A DNA stretch of 64,000 nt from Planctomycetota bacterium (GCA_020638835.1 JACKHV010000001.1:806001-870000); one strand, 5' to 3'. Counted from the stretch's first letter, positions 1 through 9,984 are shown. Notes: generated from the sequence alone by a model not told the origin. Made by a program: numbers and translations.

Positions 1-215
1 TCACGCTCTTCGCGGCCCTGTTCGTGTTCATCGGAGCGCAGTTCACCGCCCTCGGACTGCTCGGCGAGTACATCGGCCGCATCTACGAGTCGCACTCCGC
101 CCCCTGGTACCTCGTCCGCCGCACCACGCGTGGGCGCGCCGGCGAGGTTCCGCGTGCGACTCCCTCGAGACCCCTCACACCCGAACCCGCGGACGTCCGC
201 GTGATCAAGTCATGA
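1..215 (+). CDS. arnC: ArnC-like undecaprenyl-phosphate Ara4FN transferase, C-terminal fragment
   Basis: Only the last 70 or so codons are in the window; the gene begins upstream. The reading frame is open from base 3. It encodes a hydrophobic helix followed by [12 protein letters not shown] and PWYLVRR, the typical C-terminus of ArnC-type GT2 glycosyltransferases, which move 4-formamido-arabinose from UDP to undecaprenyl phosphate at the inner membrane. The stop TGA overlaps the ATG of arnA (ATGA), so the two are probably translationally coupled. The order C-A-D-T matches the enterobacterial arn operon, which supports the call. A DPM1-like glycosyltransferase of another pathway would share this tail, so the name rests partly on context. 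Confidence 0.8.
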   Translation, partial: TLFAALFVFIGAQFTALGLLGEYIGRIYESHSAPWYLVRRTTRGRAGEVPRATPSRPLTPEPADVRVIKS

Positions 216-2245
216 GAACCGTACTCTTCGGCTACCACAACATGGGCTGTGTCGCCCTCGAAGCGCTCCTCGAGCAGGGCTTCGACGTCGTCGCGGTCTT
301 CACGCACGCCGACGATCCGAACGAGAACCACTGGTTCCGGTCGCTCGCCGAGCTGGCGGGGGAGCACGGGATCCCGACCTACGCTCCGGACGACGTGAAC
401 CACCCGCTGTGGGTGGAACGCATCCGTGCGATGAAGCCCGACTTCCTGTTCTCGAGCTACTACCGCGACATGCTCTCGCAGGAGCTGCTCGACACGGCGG
501 GTCGCTACGCGCTGAACCTGCACGGTTCGCTGCTCCCGAAGTACCGTGGCCGGGCTCCGCTCAACTGGGTGCTCGTGAACGGCGAGACCGAGACGGGCGT
601 CACGCTGCACCACATGACCGCCAAGGCCGACGCCGGCGACATCTTCGCGCAGGCACCCGTCGCCATCGCGGACGACGACACGGCGTTGACGCTGAGCGCG
701 AAGCTCTGCGACGCCGCCGCGCGCTTGCTGCGCGACACGTTGCCGTCGCTGGCCGCCGGCGACGCGCTCGCGACGCCCCAGGACACCTCGAAGGCGTCGT
801 ACTTCGGACGGCGCACTCCGGCGGACGGCCGAATCGACTGGACGCGCTCGGCGCGCGAGGTCCGGAACCTCGTGCGCGCGGTGACGCGACCGTGGCCCGG
901 CGCGTTCTCGCAGGTCGGCGGCCGCAAGATCCTGTTCTGGAAGGTGACCGAGGTCGCCGGACGCTCCGGCGTGGAACCGGGCACCGTGCTCTCGCACGAA
1001 CCGCTCACGATCGCCTGCGGCAAGGGCGCGCTGCGCGTCGAGTCCGGCCAGGTCGAAGGCGGCATCCCGCTCACCGGCAACCAGCTCGCGAACGACCTGT
1101 TGCTCGCGGAAGGCATGCGCTTCGGCTCGCTCGACCGCAAGCCCGACGAGAAGCCGCGCAAGCGCCACGTGCTGATCATGGGCGTGAACGGCTTCATCGG
1201 CGGCTTCCTCAGCGAACGCCTGCTCGACAGCGGTGACTATGTCGTGCACGGCATGGACCTCACCGCCGACAAGATCACGCACCTGCGCGACCGCGAAGAC
1301 TTCCACTTCCACGAGGGCGACATCTCCATCCACCGCGAGTGGATCGAGTACCACATCAAGAAGTGCGATGTCGTCGTCCCGCTCGTCGCGATCGCCACGC
1401 CGATCGAGTACGTGCGCAACCCGCTGCGCGTGTTCGAGCTCGACTTCGAGGAGAACCTGCGCGTCATCCGCTACTGCGCGAAGTACGGCAAGCGCGTGAT
1501 CTTCCCCTCGACCTCCGAGGTCTACGGCATGTGCGAGGAAGCGGAGTTCGACGAGGACTCGTCGAACCTCGTGCTCGGCCCGATCAACATGCAGCGCTGG
1601 ATCTACTCCTGCTCCAAGCAGCTGCTGGACCGCGTCATCTGGGCGTACGGACAAAAAGAAGGCCTGCCCTTCACGCTGTTCCGCCCGTTCAACTGGATCG
1701 GCCCCCGCCTCGACAGCCTCAACTCGGCGCGCGTCGGCTCGTCGCGCGCGATCACGCAGCTGATCCTGAACCTCGTCGAGGGCACGCCGATCCAGCTGGT
1801 CGACGGCGGCGAACAGCGCCGCTGCTTCACGGACGTCTCCGACGGCATCGAAGCCCTGTTCCGCATCATCGAGAACAAGGGCAATCGCTGCGACGGCAAG
1901 ATCATCAACATCGGCAACCCGGACGACGAGTTCAGCATCCGCGAGCTCGCCGAGCGCGTCGTCGAGGAGTTCGAGAAGCACCCGCTGCGCGACCAGTTCC
2001 CGCCCTTCGCCGGCTTCCGCGAGGTCGAGAGCGGCGTGTACTACGGCAAGGGCTACCAAGACGTGCAACACCGCCGTCCGAGCATTCGCAACGCGAAGCG
2101 CTACATCGACTGGGAACCGAAGGTCGGCTTCGGCGAGTCCGTCGCCGTGACGCTCGACTTCTTCCTGCGCCAGGAGCTGGGCCAGGAACCAACTGGTTCC
2201 GCCGCGAGTCGACGGCGCAAGACGTCGGCGGTCAGCGCCGACTGA
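212..2245 (+). CDS. arnA: Bifunctional UDP-Ara4N formyltransferase / UDP-glucuronate oxidative decarboxylase ArnA
   Basis: 677 aa. The N-terminal formyltransferase (about 1-305) has the catalytic triad N102, H104 and D140, within [16 protein letters not shown] and KADAGDI. The C-terminal SDR decarboxylase (about 317-660) has the Rossmann loop GVNGFIG at 324-330, the motif PSTSEVYGM near 432-440, Y465 and K469 of YxxxK, and R621 in VQHRRPS. These match the E. coli ArnA catalytic residues with an offset of at most two. The enzyme makes UDP-4-keto-pentose from UDP-glucuronate and N-formylates UDP-Ara4N in the cytoplasm. E. coli ArnA is about 660 aa; the extra 17 residues here are low-complexity, and the DNA there (2184-2199) is a small GGAACCA/TGGTTCC palindrome. 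ArnB is not in the window and may lie upstream. Confidence 0.96.
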   Translation: MRTVLFGYHNMGCVALEALLEQGFDVVAVFTHADDPNENHWFRSLAELAGEHGIPTYAPDDVNHPLWVERIRAMKPDFLFSSYYRDMLSQELLDTAGRYALNLHGSLLPKYRGRAPLNWVLVNGETETGVTLHHMTAKADAGDIFAQAPVAIADDDTALTLSAKLCDAAARLLRDTLPSLAAGDALATPQDTSKASYFGRRTPADGRIDWTRSAREVRNLVRAVTRPWPGAFSQVGGRKILFWKVTEVAGRSGVEPGTVLSHEPLTIACGKGALRVESGQVEGGIPLTGNQLANDLLLAEGMRFGSLDRKPDEKPRKRHVLIMGVNGFIGGFLSERLLDSGDYVVHGMDLTADKITHLRDREDFHFHEGDISIHREWIEYHIKKCDVVVPLVAIATPIEYVRNPLRVFELDFEENLRVIRYCAKYGKRVIFPSTSEVYGMCEEAEFDEDSSNLVLGPINMQRWIYSCSKQLLDRVIWAYGQKEGLPFTLFRPFNWIGPRLDSLNSARVGSSRAITQLILNLVEGTPIQLVDGGEQRRCFTDVSDGIEALFRIIENKGNRCDGKIINIGNPDDEFSIRELAERVVEEFEKHPLRDQFPPFAGFREVESGVYYGKGYQDVQHRRPSIRNAKRYIDWEPKVGFGESVAVTLDFFLRQELGQEPTGSAASRRRKTSAVSAD

Positions 2246-2256
2246 CTCGAGAGGTC

Positions 2257-3174
2257 ATGAGCGGACCGGAGACCGGAGCGCCTCGACTCGGGCTGCGCGT
2301 CGACGTCGACACCTTCCGCGGCACGCGCGACGGCGTGCCCGCCTTGCTCGACTCGCTGCGCGACCGCGGCCTGCACGCCAGCTTCTTCTTCTCGGTCGGT
2401 CCCGACAACATGGGCCGTCACCTGTGGCGGCTGCTGCGCCCGACCTTCCTCGCCAAGATGCTGCGCTCGAACGCGGCCGGGCTCTACGGCTGGGACATCG
2501 TGCTGCGCGGCACGCTCTGGCCCGGTCCGCCGATCGCCGCGCGCCTCGGTGAGGTGATCGCGCGCACCGCCGCCGAAGGCCACGAGATCGGTCTGCACGC
2601 GTGGGACCACCACGCCTGGCAGGCGCGCCTCGAGCAGATGGACAGCGCCGCGATCCGCGAGAGCCTGGTGCGCGGCGTCGACGCGCTCGCTTCGATCCTC
2701 GGGCACCCTCCGACCTGCTCGGCGGTCGCCGGCTGGAAGTGCGACGAGCGCGTGCTGCTCGAGAAGCAGGACCTGGGCTTCGAGTACAACAGCGACTGTC
2801 GCGGCACGGAGATCTTCCGTCCCGTCGTCGACGGCGTGCCGCTCGCGCCGCAGGTGCCCGTGACGCTCCCGACCTACGACGAATGGATCGGGCGCCACGG
2901 CGTGACGGACGAGAACTACAACGAACTCCTGCTCGACGAGATCGGCGGCAGCGGTGTGGACGTGCTGACGATCCACGCCGAGGTCGAGGGCATCTCGAAG
3001 CACGCGATGTGGTGCGACTTCCTCGACCGGGCCCTCGAGCGCGGCGTGCGCGTCACCACGCTCGGTGAGCTCGTGCGCGAAGCGCCGGAGATCCCGCTCG
3101 CGTCGATCGACCGCGCCGAACTCGCGGGGCGCGAGGGATGGCTCTGCGTGCAGGGAGCCGGTGTCGAACTCTGA
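2257..3174 (+). CDS. arnD: Polysaccharide deacetylase-family deformylase ArnD
   Basis: 305 aa from the ATG at 2257, preceded by GAGAGG and 11 nt after the arnA stop. NodB-fold features are LRVDVDTFRG near the N-terminus (metal-binding Asp pair), HEIGLHAWDHHAWQ (His ligand motif) and a C-terminal VLTIHAEVEG strand. The family member in arn operons removes the formyl group from undecaprenyl-phosphate-Ara4FN, making the pathway irreversible. Order and spacing between arnA and arnT argue strongly for this role rather than peptidoglycan or chitin deacetylation. The 3' end overlaps the GTG start chosen for the next gene. Confidence 0.92.
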   Translation: MSGPETGAPRLGLRVDVDTFRGTRDGVPALLDSLRDRGLHASFFFSVGPDNMGRHLWRLLRPTFLAKMLRSNAAGLYGWDIVLRGTLWPGPPIAARLGEVIARTAAEGHEIGLHAWDHHAWQARLEQMDSAAIRESLVRGVDALASILGHPPTCSAVAGWKCDERVLLEKQDLGFEYNSDCRGTEIFRPVVDGVPLAPQVPVTLPTYDEWIGRHGVTDENYNELLLDEIGGSGVDVLTIHAEVEGISKHAMWCDFLDRALERGVRVTTLGELVREAPEIPLASIDRAELAGREGWLCVQGAGVEL

Positions 3175-4858
3175 AGCCGGCGTGGTGCGACGGTCGCACA
3201 AGGCGTGGGCGTTCGCGGCCGCGCTGCTGCTCGCCGGCTACTTCGTGCCGATCTGCTTCCGACCGCTGTTCATCCCCGACGAGCCGCGCTACGGCGAACT
3301 CGCGCGCGAGATGGTCGCGAGCGGCGACTGGATCGTCCCGCGGCTCGACGGCGTGCGCTACTTCGAGAAACCCCCGCTCTTGTACTGGGCGACCGGCGCG
3401 GCGATCTCCGTCTTCGGGACGACGGCCTTCGCGGTGCGTTTGACCGGCGCGCTCTCCGTCGCGCTCGTCGGCTGGCTGCTGGTCCGCGCCGCGCGTCGTG
3501 CAGGGATCGGTCGCGACGCCGGCGCCTGGGGCGCCTTGGTCTGGGCCGGCTCGCTGCTCGTCTTCGCCATCGGCTCGCTGGGCGTGATCGACAGCTTGCT
3601 GAGCCTACTCCTCGCGGCGACGCTGCTCGCGCTCTACGAATGGTGCACCTGCGAAGATCGCCGCCGCGCGCGGCGCGCCCTGTTCGCCTGCGGCGCCGCC
3701 GCCGGGCTGGCGTTCCTCGCCAAGGGCTTCCTCGCCTTCGCCGTGCCGGGCGTCGTCGCGGTCGTGCTGCTGACCGTCGAGCGGCGCTGGTCGCGACTGT
3801 GGCGTGACATCTGGCTGCCGCTCGGCGCCATCGCGCTCGTCGTCGCGCCGTGGAGCATCGCGATCGCGCTGCGTGAGCCGGACTTCTGGCGCTACTTCTT
3901 CTTCGAGGAACACATCAAGCGCTTCGCGGGGGAGGGCGCGCACCACGCCGAACCCTTCTGGTTCTACGTCCCCGTGCTCCTCGGCGGCCTGTTCCCCTGG
4001 TCGCTGCTGATTCCCACGACCGCCGTCGGCCTGAGCCTCACGCGCGGTGCCGAGCGTGGCGCGAGCGAGCGCTCGTTCCTGCGCTTCCTCGTCATCTGGG
4101 TCCTCGCCGGCCTCGCGTTCTTCTCCGCCTCGCGCGGCAAGCTCCCGACCTACGTGTTGCCGCTGGTCCCGCCGCTCGCGTTGCTCGTCGCCACGGGCAC
4201 GTCGCGAGCGCTCGCGCTCGGTCGCCGGAAGGCCTTCGACCGCGGCGCGCTGCTGATCGCGCTCGTCATGGGACTCTGCGCCGTCGCCTTCCCGATCGTG
4301 AACGGCAGGCTCTCGAAGCCGCCGTTCCGGGCCGAACAGGGCTGGGAACTCGCCGCGCTCACGGTCGCACTCGCGTTCTGGTCCTTCACGGCCTTCAAGG
4401 CGGCGCGCAGCGCGGTCCTCGACTGGAAGCTCGCGTGGTTCGCCGTCGGTCCCGTCGGGTTGATGGTCGCCTCGTCCTTCGCGCTGCCGGCGCGCACGAT
4501 CGAGAAGAAGCTGCCCGGCGCCGTCCTCGCGGAAGCGACGCCCTTCGTGCAGGCTGCGGACGTCGTCGTGACCGACACGAACATGGTGCACGCCGTGACG
4601 TGGACCCTGCGGCGCGCCGACGCCTTCGCCCTCGGCAGCCAGAGCGAGCTGACCTACGGCCTCGGCTACCCCGACGCGGCCCACCGCGCGCTGGACGCGG
4701 ACGGCGTCCGCGCGCTGCTCGAGGCGCGCACCCCCGGCCAGGCCGTCTTCGTCTTCCGCAAGCTCTACGACCCCGCGGTGGCGGGGGAGTTCGGCGCGGC
4801 GCCCACCCGCGAGTGGGCCGCGGGAATGTTCCTCGTGCAGGAGTTCCGGGCGCCCTGA
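3161..4858 (+). CDS. arnT: ArnT-like 4-amino-4-deoxy-L-arabinose lipid A transferase (GT83)
   Basis: 565 aa if started at the GTG at 3161, which overlaps the arnD stop by 14 bp and has GGGAG just upstream; a second GTG at 3182 is possible. It is a polytopic inner-membrane protein with the GT-C signature FIPDEPRYGELAREM in the first periplasmic loop, followed by YFEKPPLLYW, the ArnT/PMT hallmark. About ten or more hydrophobic segments follow, then a C-terminal soluble domain. It would transfer Ara4N from undecaprenyl phosphate to lipid A phosphate, lowering outer-membrane negative charge and conferring cationic peptide resistance. Position at the end of the C-A-D-T cluster supports the assignment over a generic mannosyltransferase. 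Confidence 0.88.
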   Translation: MSNSEAGVVRRSHKAWAFAAALLLAGYFVPICFRPLFIPDEPRYGELAREMVASGDWIVPRLDGVRYFEKPPLLYWATGAAISVFGTTAFAVRLTGALSVALVGWLLVRAARRAGIGRDAGAWGALVWAGSLLVFAIGSLGVIDSLLSLLLAATLLALYEWCTCEDRRRARRALFACGAAAGLAFLAKGFLAFAVPGVVAVVLLTVERRWSRLWRDIWLPLGAIALVVAPWSIAIALREPDFWRYFFFEEHIKRFAGEGAHHAEPFWFYVPVLLGGLFPWSLLIPTTAVGLSLTRGAERGASERSFLRFLVIWVLAGLAFFSASRGKLPTYVLPLVPPLALLVATGTSRALALGRRKAFDRGALLIALVMGLCAVAFPIVNGRLSKPPFRAEQGWELAALTVALAFWSFTAFKAARSAVLDWKLAWFAVGPVGLMVASSFALPARTIEKKLPGAVLAEATPFVQAADVVVTDTNMVHAVTWTLRRADAFALGSQSELTYGLGYPDAAHRALDADGVRALLEARTPGQAVFVFRKLYDPAVAGEFGAAPTREWAAGMFLVQEFRAP

Positions 4859-4999
4859 CGGCTCCGACCGCCGTCTCCCTCGCGAGCGCGCGAAGCCGGG
4901 CCAGGAACTGTCCCCGCACCACGCGCCCGAGGGTATAGGCTTGCCCCCCCTCAGGCCGGCCCCCTCCGGCTCTTCCTTGGTCCAAAGCCGCAGCGTCCG

Positions 5000-7438
5000 A
5001 TGTCCCGTTCCGCGCTCCTCGTCTGCTCACTCCTCGTGCTCGTCGCCTGCTCCGGCGGCAAGGACGTCTCCCGCGCCGAGCACCAGATCGGCCTCGGCAA
5101 CCTGGAAGTCGCCGAGAGCTACCTCGCCGGCAACAACGGTCCCGACGCCGAGCGCTTGCGCCAACGCATCGCCCTCGTGCGCGAGAAGCGCGCGGCGCTG
5201 CGCGCGGCGATCGACGGGACGGACGCGGTGCCCGCCGACGAGGCGCTCGTCACCTTGGAGGACCTGCTCGCCTCGACGGACTTCGACCCGATCGCGAAGT
5301 CGTGGGTGGAGTCCGCGGTCAGCAGCGCGCACGACCGCGTCGCGGAGGAGAAGCGCGGCTCGTCGCACGAACGCGCCGAGTACTTCGTCTCGCAAGCCAA
5401 GCGCGGCGCACGCGAGCTGCACGGTCAGTCGCTCGAGGAAGCGATCGTGGAGGGCGACGGCGAACAGCTCGCCGTGCTCGACGGCGTCTACGACGACGTG
5501 CGCGAAGCGATCGCGACGCACGAGTGGCGCATCGCGCTGGCGGCGCTCGACATGGTCGCCGCGCCGGACGACGGCGCCGCCGCCGAGCTGCGCCGCCTGC
5601 GCCTGCAGGCTCGCGAGGGCGCGCGCGAGGAAGCGGAAGCGCTGCTCGCCACCTCGCGCGACTTGGAAGCGAACGACGGCCTCGCCGCGGCACTCGCCGC
5701 GCTCCAGGCCGAGGCCCAGCGCTTCCCGCGCGGCGGCGACACCGAACGCCTGTTCACGGAGCTCGACGAGCTGCGCGACCGCTTGGAACTGATCGCGCTG
5801 GCGGAGGCGTCCGACCCCGGCGCGCTCCCCGAGCGCGAGTTCCGCTCCGACGCTCCGCTGCACATCCAGGCCGGCGCTTACGAGCGCGTCGGCGAGCTGG
5901 CGCAGGCGCTCGACCTGTGGACCGAGGCAGGCTTGAAGGCCGGCCCGGGCGACGACCGCGACAACTACATGGGGCGCGCGCGTTGGGTGGAGAAGCGGCT
6001 CGCGCTGCGCCAAGCGCTGCAGGACGCCTTCGCCGTAGCGCCGGACGCTTTCCGCGCGTCGCTCGCCGACTCGATCGGCTTCGAGGGCATCGAGCGCGGC
6101 GGGAAGCAGATTCCGTGGCGCGACGTCGAGCTCGGCTGGTTCCGCCGCGCGGTGGAGCTCGCGAAGCTCGGCGACAAGGGCCGCGTGGGCCTGCTCGCCG
6201 AGGCCTTCGCGCAAGGCGACTTCGGCGCCGTCGAGTCCGAACTCGCCGTGCTGCTGGGCGCCGGCGCGATCGACGAGTTCGACGCCTGGTCGCTGCTCGC
6301 GCGGAGGAGGGGCGAACCGATCCCCGCGGGCGGCTACGTCTACCTCGAGAAGCGCTGGATCTCGTCCGCGGAGGCCGACGACAAGGCATTGCGCCTCGCG
6401 CTCGAGAAGTACGAGACCGCGCTGGTGCGGGCGAAGGGCGAGAAGCGCGAGGAAGCGCTCGAGGCACTTCTGGCGCACGGCGTGGCGGCGCGCGGCGTCG
6501 TCGTCGCGGCGCTCGAAGAACGCTTTCGGATCGCCGCCGTCGACCTGCAGCGCGATCCAGCGCTGAAGAAGTTCGAGAAGCTCGCGGAACAGCGTCGCGA
6601 ACTCGACGCCGCGCGCGAGACGGCGCTCGCGCTGATCTTCGACGAGGAAGAGTACTTCTATCCGTACCGTCCGCCGGAGTGCCCGCCGCAGAAGGCGCGC
6701 CTCTATCCCGCCGTGCAGCGCCGCGTCGACGAGCTGGTCGAGGCCGTGCGCGAGGTCTGGGACAACCCGAAGTCGGCGAAGCCGTCGAGCGGCCTCGAGT
6801 CGAGCCTCGACGAGCTGAACTGGTGCATGGCGACGGCGAAGCGCGTGGGCGCGTCGCTGAGCCTGCCGCCGGAACTCCCCGGGTGGGTCTTCCACATCGA
6901 CCTTCAGGCGAAGTCGATCACCCTGCACACCTTCGCGTGGAACGAGGGGGAACGGCAGCGCTTCGAGCGCGACGCCCAGGTCGCGGCCTTCAACGAGCGC
7001 CTGTGGGACAAGCTCCAGGCCGAGGACCCCTCGCGGGCCGCGAATGCGAGCGAGCGAGAGCAGGTCACGGTGACGAACGACTACCGCCGCATGTTCGGGC
7101 GCCGCGCGCTGGCCTGGAACCCGCTGCTCCAGGACGCGGCGCAGATGCACTCCGACTACATGTCGGAGACCGGTGATTTCGGCCACTACGAGGCCGGCGA
7201 TCCGAATCGCCGCACGCCCTTCGACCGCATGCAACTGGTCGGTTACACCCAGGGCGCCAGCGAGAACTGCAGCATGGGACGCTCCGGACCCGTGGATGCG
7301 CACCTTGGTTGGTTGCAGTCGAGCGGCCACCACCGCAACATCCTCACTGCATCCCACCAGGAGATGGCCAGCGCGCTCGCCGGCGTCTACTGGACCCAGA
7401 ACTACGGGACCGGGACTTCCTTCACCTCCGAACTCTAG
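5000..7438 (+). CDS. Large lipoprotein with C-terminal CAP/SCP domain
   Basis: 812 aa. It begins with a lipoprotein signal (LLVLVACSGG, Cys17), so it is probably membrane-anchored in the periplasm or outer membrane. Residues about 20-690 are Ala/Glu/Arg-rich helices resembling degenerate TPR or coiled coil. From about residue 695 there is a CAP (SCP/PR-1) domain: NPLLQDAAQMHSDYM, GHYEAGDPNRR, GASENCSMG, AHLGWLQSSGHHRNIL, with the expected His, Glu and His residues of the CAP cavity. Bacterial CAP proteins are secreted and mostly of unknown function. A TATAGG box at 4934-4939 could be its promoter, leaving a leader of about 55 nt. It is followed after 4 nt by the FHA gene, suggesting co-transcription. 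Confidence 0.85.
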   Translation: MSRSALLVCSLLVLVACSGGKDVSRAEHQIGLGNLEVAESYLAGNNGPDAERLRQRIALVREKRAALRAAIDGTDAVPADEALVTLEDLLASTDFDPIAKSWVESAVSSAHDRVAEEKRGSSHERAEYFVSQAKRGARELHGQSLEEAIVEGDGEQLAVLDGVYDDVREAIATHEWRIALAALDMVAAPDDGAAAELRRLRLQAREGAREEAEALLATSRDLEANDGLAAALAALQAEAQRFPRGGDTERLFTELDELRDRLELIALAEASDPGALPEREFRSDAPLHIQAGAYERVGELAQALDLWTEAGLKAGPGDDRDNYMGRARWVEKRLALRQALQDAFAVAPDAFRASLADSIGFEGIERGGKQIPWRDVELGWFRRAVELAKLGDKGRVGLLAEAFAQGDFGAVESELAVLLGAGAIDEFDAWSLLARRRGEPIPAGGYVYLEKRWISSAEADDKALRLALEKYETALVRAKGEKREEALEALLAHGVAARGVVVAALEERFRIAAVDLQRDPALKKFEKLAEQRRELDAARETALALIFDEEEYFYPYRPPECPPQKARLYPAVQRRVDELVEAVREVWDNPKSAKPSSGLESSLDELNWCMATAKRVGASLSLPPELPGWVFHIDLQAKSITLHTFAWNEGERQRFERDAQVAAFNERLWDKLQAEDPSRAANASEREQVTVTNDYRRMFGRRALAWNPLLQDAAQMHSDYMSETGDFGHYEAGDPNRRTPFDRMQLVGYTQGASENCSMGRSGPVDAHLGWLQSSGHHRNILTASHQEMASALAGVYWTQNYGTGTSFTSEL

Positions 7439-7442
7439 TCCG

Positions 7443-8840
7443 ATGGCCAAACTGATCCTCGAGGAAGGCGGCGCGCGCCGCGCCTTCCGCTTCAAAGAAG
7501 GCAAGCTCACGGTCGGAAGCGGTGAAGGCTGCACGCTGACCCTGACGTCGCCCGGCGTGGAAGAGCTCCACGCGACGTTGGTGATCAAGGGTGGGCGCGC
7601 GGTCCTCTCGACCAGCGCCGGCGCCGAACCTCCGCGCATGAACGGGCGCCCCGTCGCCGAGCGCGTCGAGCTCCCCGCCGAGTGCAGCTTCACGATCGGC
7701 GACGCGACCTTCGAGCTCCATGCGGACGAGGGCGAGAGCGCTTCCGCGGCGGCCGGCGGTGCGAAGCGTCCTGCGGTGCGCAAGCAAGCGGCGCCCTCCA
7801 CGCGTCCCGCGCCTCGCGCCGGATCCCGCGGCCCGGCGCGGAAGACCACGTCGCGCGACGCCGACACCGGCGACCGCCCGGAACGCGTCACCGCGCGCCG
7901 TCGTGAAGTGAAGGCCGGCATGCCGACCTGGGTGCTGATGCTGCTGCTCCTGGGCGGCGCGGTCGGCATCGTCTTCGGCGTGAAGGCCTTCTTCGACGCC
8001 TCGAACACGGCCTCCTTCGATCCCGGCGCGCAGCTCGCGGACGCGGTCACCGCGATCAACAAGGCGCAGTACCTCGCCGCCGAGACCGCGCTCGACAAGT
8101 TCGACGGGGTCGCCGACCAGGCGACCGACGCCCAGAAGCAGAAGGCTCGCGAACTGCGCGCCGTGATCGCCGAATCCGGGAAGGCATCCACGCGCCAGGG
8201 CGTGTTGGACCGCGCGACGCAGGTGCTCGACGCGAAGCTCAAGAAGTTCGTCGACCAGCGCCTCGCCGGCAACCTCGCCAACCGCGCGCGGGCCCGCGTC
8301 TTCGTGATGCGCTGCCAGGAGTTCCGCAAGCTCTACCCCGACCACCCCGAGATCGACTGGGTCAATCGCTACGAGGCCCGCTTCGCCGAGATGGCGCAGA
8401 TGGACGAGCCGCGCACGCTCGAGGACCTGCAGTACGAAGTCGAGACGTGCACGTGGACCGCGACCGGCCGGCGCTACGACCAGGTCTTCAAGGCGATCGA
8501 CGAGTTTCTCGAGTACGCCGAGGGCGGCGACCGCGAAGCCGCGCTGGCGCTGCGCGACGAGAAACTCGCCGAGCGCCAGGCGCACCAGGTCGACCGCATG
8601 CAGGAGATCCGCTACCGCTGGGAGAAGGGCGAGACCGGCAAGGCGATGGCGCACTTCGTCTACCACTTGAAGTGGTGGGGGGACGAGGAGATGGAGAACC
8701 AGGTCGCGGCGGAGATCACCAAGCTCGGCGGCTTCCCCGAGTGGCTGCGGTCGTTCAAGAAGTCCGCGCCGGAGGACTTCGACGTGATCGTCAAGAACCG
8801 CTACGTGCGGGAAGTCGCGGAGCGCGAAGGGCTGCTCTAG
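7443..8840 (+). CDS. FHA-like domain protein with one transmembrane helix and helical C-terminal domain
   Basis: 465 aa from the ATG at 7443, 4 nt after the CAP lipoprotein stop. Residues 1-95 fit a forkhead-associated fold: KLTVGSGEGCTLTL, VEELHATLVIKGG, MNGRPV and FTIGDATFEL. The usual GR pair is GS and the S-x-x-H becomes E-x-x-H, so phosphothreonine binding may be weak or lost. A basic, low-complexity linker (about 105-158) leads to one transmembrane helix (161-184), then about 280 residues of charged helices with TPR-like character. FHA proteins usually read Ser/Thr kinase signals; no such kinase is adjacent. Gene pairing suggests work with the CAP lipoprotein at the envelope. Confidence 0.8.
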   Translation: MAKLILEEGGARRAFRFKEGKLTVGSGEGCTLTLTSPGVEELHATLVIKGGRAVLSTSAGAEPPRMNGRPVAERVELPAECSFTIGDATFELHADEGESASAAAGGAKRPAVRKQAAPSTRPAPRAGSRGPARKTTSRDADTGDRPERVTARRREVKAGMPTWVLMLLLLGGAVGIVFGVKAFFDASNTASFDPGAQLADAVTAINKAQYLAAETALDKFDGVADQATDAQKQKARELRAVIAESGKASTRQGVLDRATQVLDAKLKKFVDQRLAGNLANRARARVFVMRCQEFRKLYPDHPEIDWVNRYEARFAEMAQMDEPRTLEDLQYEVETCTWTATGRRYDQVFKAIDEFLEYAEGGDREAALALRDEKLAERQAHQVDRMQEIRYRWEKGETGKAMAHFVYHLKWWGDEEMENQVAAEITKLGGFPEWLRSFKKSAPEDFDVIVKNRYVREVAEREGLL

Positions 8841-8860
8841 CTCGAAGTGCGACGGATCGT

Positions 8861-8896
8861 CGAGACGGCGCTGCTCTCACGGGCGGCGCCGTCTCG
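8861..8896. terminator. Hairpin between convergent genes
   Basis: CGAGACGGCGC at 8861-8871 pairs perfectly with GCGCCGTCTCG at 8886-8896, an 11-bp stem with a 14-nt loop. It sits between the stop codons of the FHA gene (+) and the GT4 gene (-), where a bidirectional terminator is expected. There is no T-run. Confidence 0.6.
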
Positions 8897-8899
8897 CGT

Positions 8900-9976
8900 T
8901 CACGCGGGGCTGGTCGCGGCGGACGCGAGCGCGCGCTCGTGGAGGCGCGCGATGCCTTCGGAGAAGCGCACGGCGTCGTCCGCCTCGAGCAGGCGCGCGC
9001 GGGCGCGCGAACCGAGCTGGCAGGCGGCGCGCGGATTCTCGAGCAGGACGTCGATCTGGCCCGCGAGCTTCGCCGGGTCGGCGCGCTCGACGATCAGGCC
9101 GGTGCGCTTGTCCTCGATCAGCTGGTACGAGGCGTGCACGCTCGAGAAGATCGAAGGGATCCCCATGCCGAGCGCCTGGCACGCGAGCCAGCCGGGCCCG
9201 CCCTCGAGGGTGCACGAGACGTGGATGTCGAACTCGCGCAGCGCGTTGCGCGCGTCGTCGAGCGCGGGCGCCGCGATCGTGACCTGTTCGGTGAGCTCGA
9301 GCTGGCGCACACGACGGCGCAAGTGGTCTTCGCGCGGCCCTTCGCCGAGCACGAGGAAGCGCAGCGTCCGACCGGACCGCGTGAGTCGGCGCGCCGCTTC
9401 GAGGAAGACTTCCGTGCCGTGGTCCTCGTCGAGCAGGCCGACGCAGCCGACGCACGGACGCTCGATCTCGTCGAAGGTCCGCGAGGCGCGGTCCAGCTCG
9501 AGCGCGGGTCCGTGCCGCAGGACGTAGAGCAACGCGCGGGGAACGCGGCCGCGGTTGACCGCCGACTCGATCGACGTTTCGCACGGCACGACAACGGCGC
9601 GCAGCAGGGCGCTCGGGTCCACCAGTGCGCGTTGCGCGGGACGGTTCAGCTCGAGCATCCACGGCAGGTGCAGTGCGCGCGAGAGTTCGGCCGCGAAGGG
9701 CGCGAGGCGTTGGTCGGTGACGTGCAGCAGGTCCGGCGCGAGTCCGCGCAGCAACCTGCGCGTGCGCCAGAACTGGAAGGGCGCGCGGACGGAACTCGCG
9801 TGCACTTCGGCGGGCACGGTCTCGATGCCGTCGCAGCCGAAGGCGGCGGCGCGCGAGCCGCCCGGGCTCAGCACGCTGACGCGCGCGCCGTGATCGGCCG
9901 AGGCTCGCGCCGCCGCGAGCAGCCGCTCCGTCGTGCCCGAGAAGTTCAGCGCGCTGTGCAGGAAGGCGACGTGCAT
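8900..9976 (-). CDS. Glycosyltransferase family 4
   Basis: 358 aa. It begins with HVAFLHSALNFSGTTERLL, the N-terminal Rossmann strand and glycine-rich turn of GT4 enzymes. The C-terminal half has GCVGLLDEDHGTEVFLEAARRL, FLVLGEGPREDHLRR, IHVSCTLEGGPGWLACQALGMGIP and TGLIVERADPAKLAGQI. The usual E-G-x-x-x-x-x-E signature is clear as EGGPGWLACQA, with Gln in place of the second Glu. Cytoplasmic, NDP-sugar dependent; acceptor unknown, but the neighbours (acyltransferase, LPS kinase) suggest LPS core or O-antigen synthesis. A CAGAAT box lies 8 nt before the ATG. Confidence 0.88.
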   Translation of the reverse strand: MHVAFLHSALNFSGTTERLLAAARASADHGARVSVLSPGGSRAAAFGCDGIETVPAEVHASSVRAPFQFWRTRRLLRGLAPDLLHVTDQRLAPFAAELSRALHLPWMLELNRPAQRALVDPSALLRAVVVPCETSIESAVNRGRVPRALLYVLRHGPALELDRASRTFDEIERPCVGCVGLLDEDHGTEVFLEAARRLTRSGRTLRFLVLGEGPREDHLRRRVRQLELTEQVTIAAPALDDARNALREFDIHVSCTLEGGPGWLACQALGMGIPSIFSSVHASYQLIEDKRTGLIVERADPAKLAGQIDVLLENPRAACQLGSRARARLLEADDAVRFSEGIARLHERALASAATSPA

Positions 9977-9984
9977 CGGGGGAG

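Noticed and set aside
5027..8329. A 1100-codon open frame on the minus strand opposite the CAP and FHA genes
   Set aside because: It is antisense to two well-supported genes. In about 70% GC DNA stop codons are rare in antisense frames, and the translation is Arg/Ala/Val-rich with no domain.
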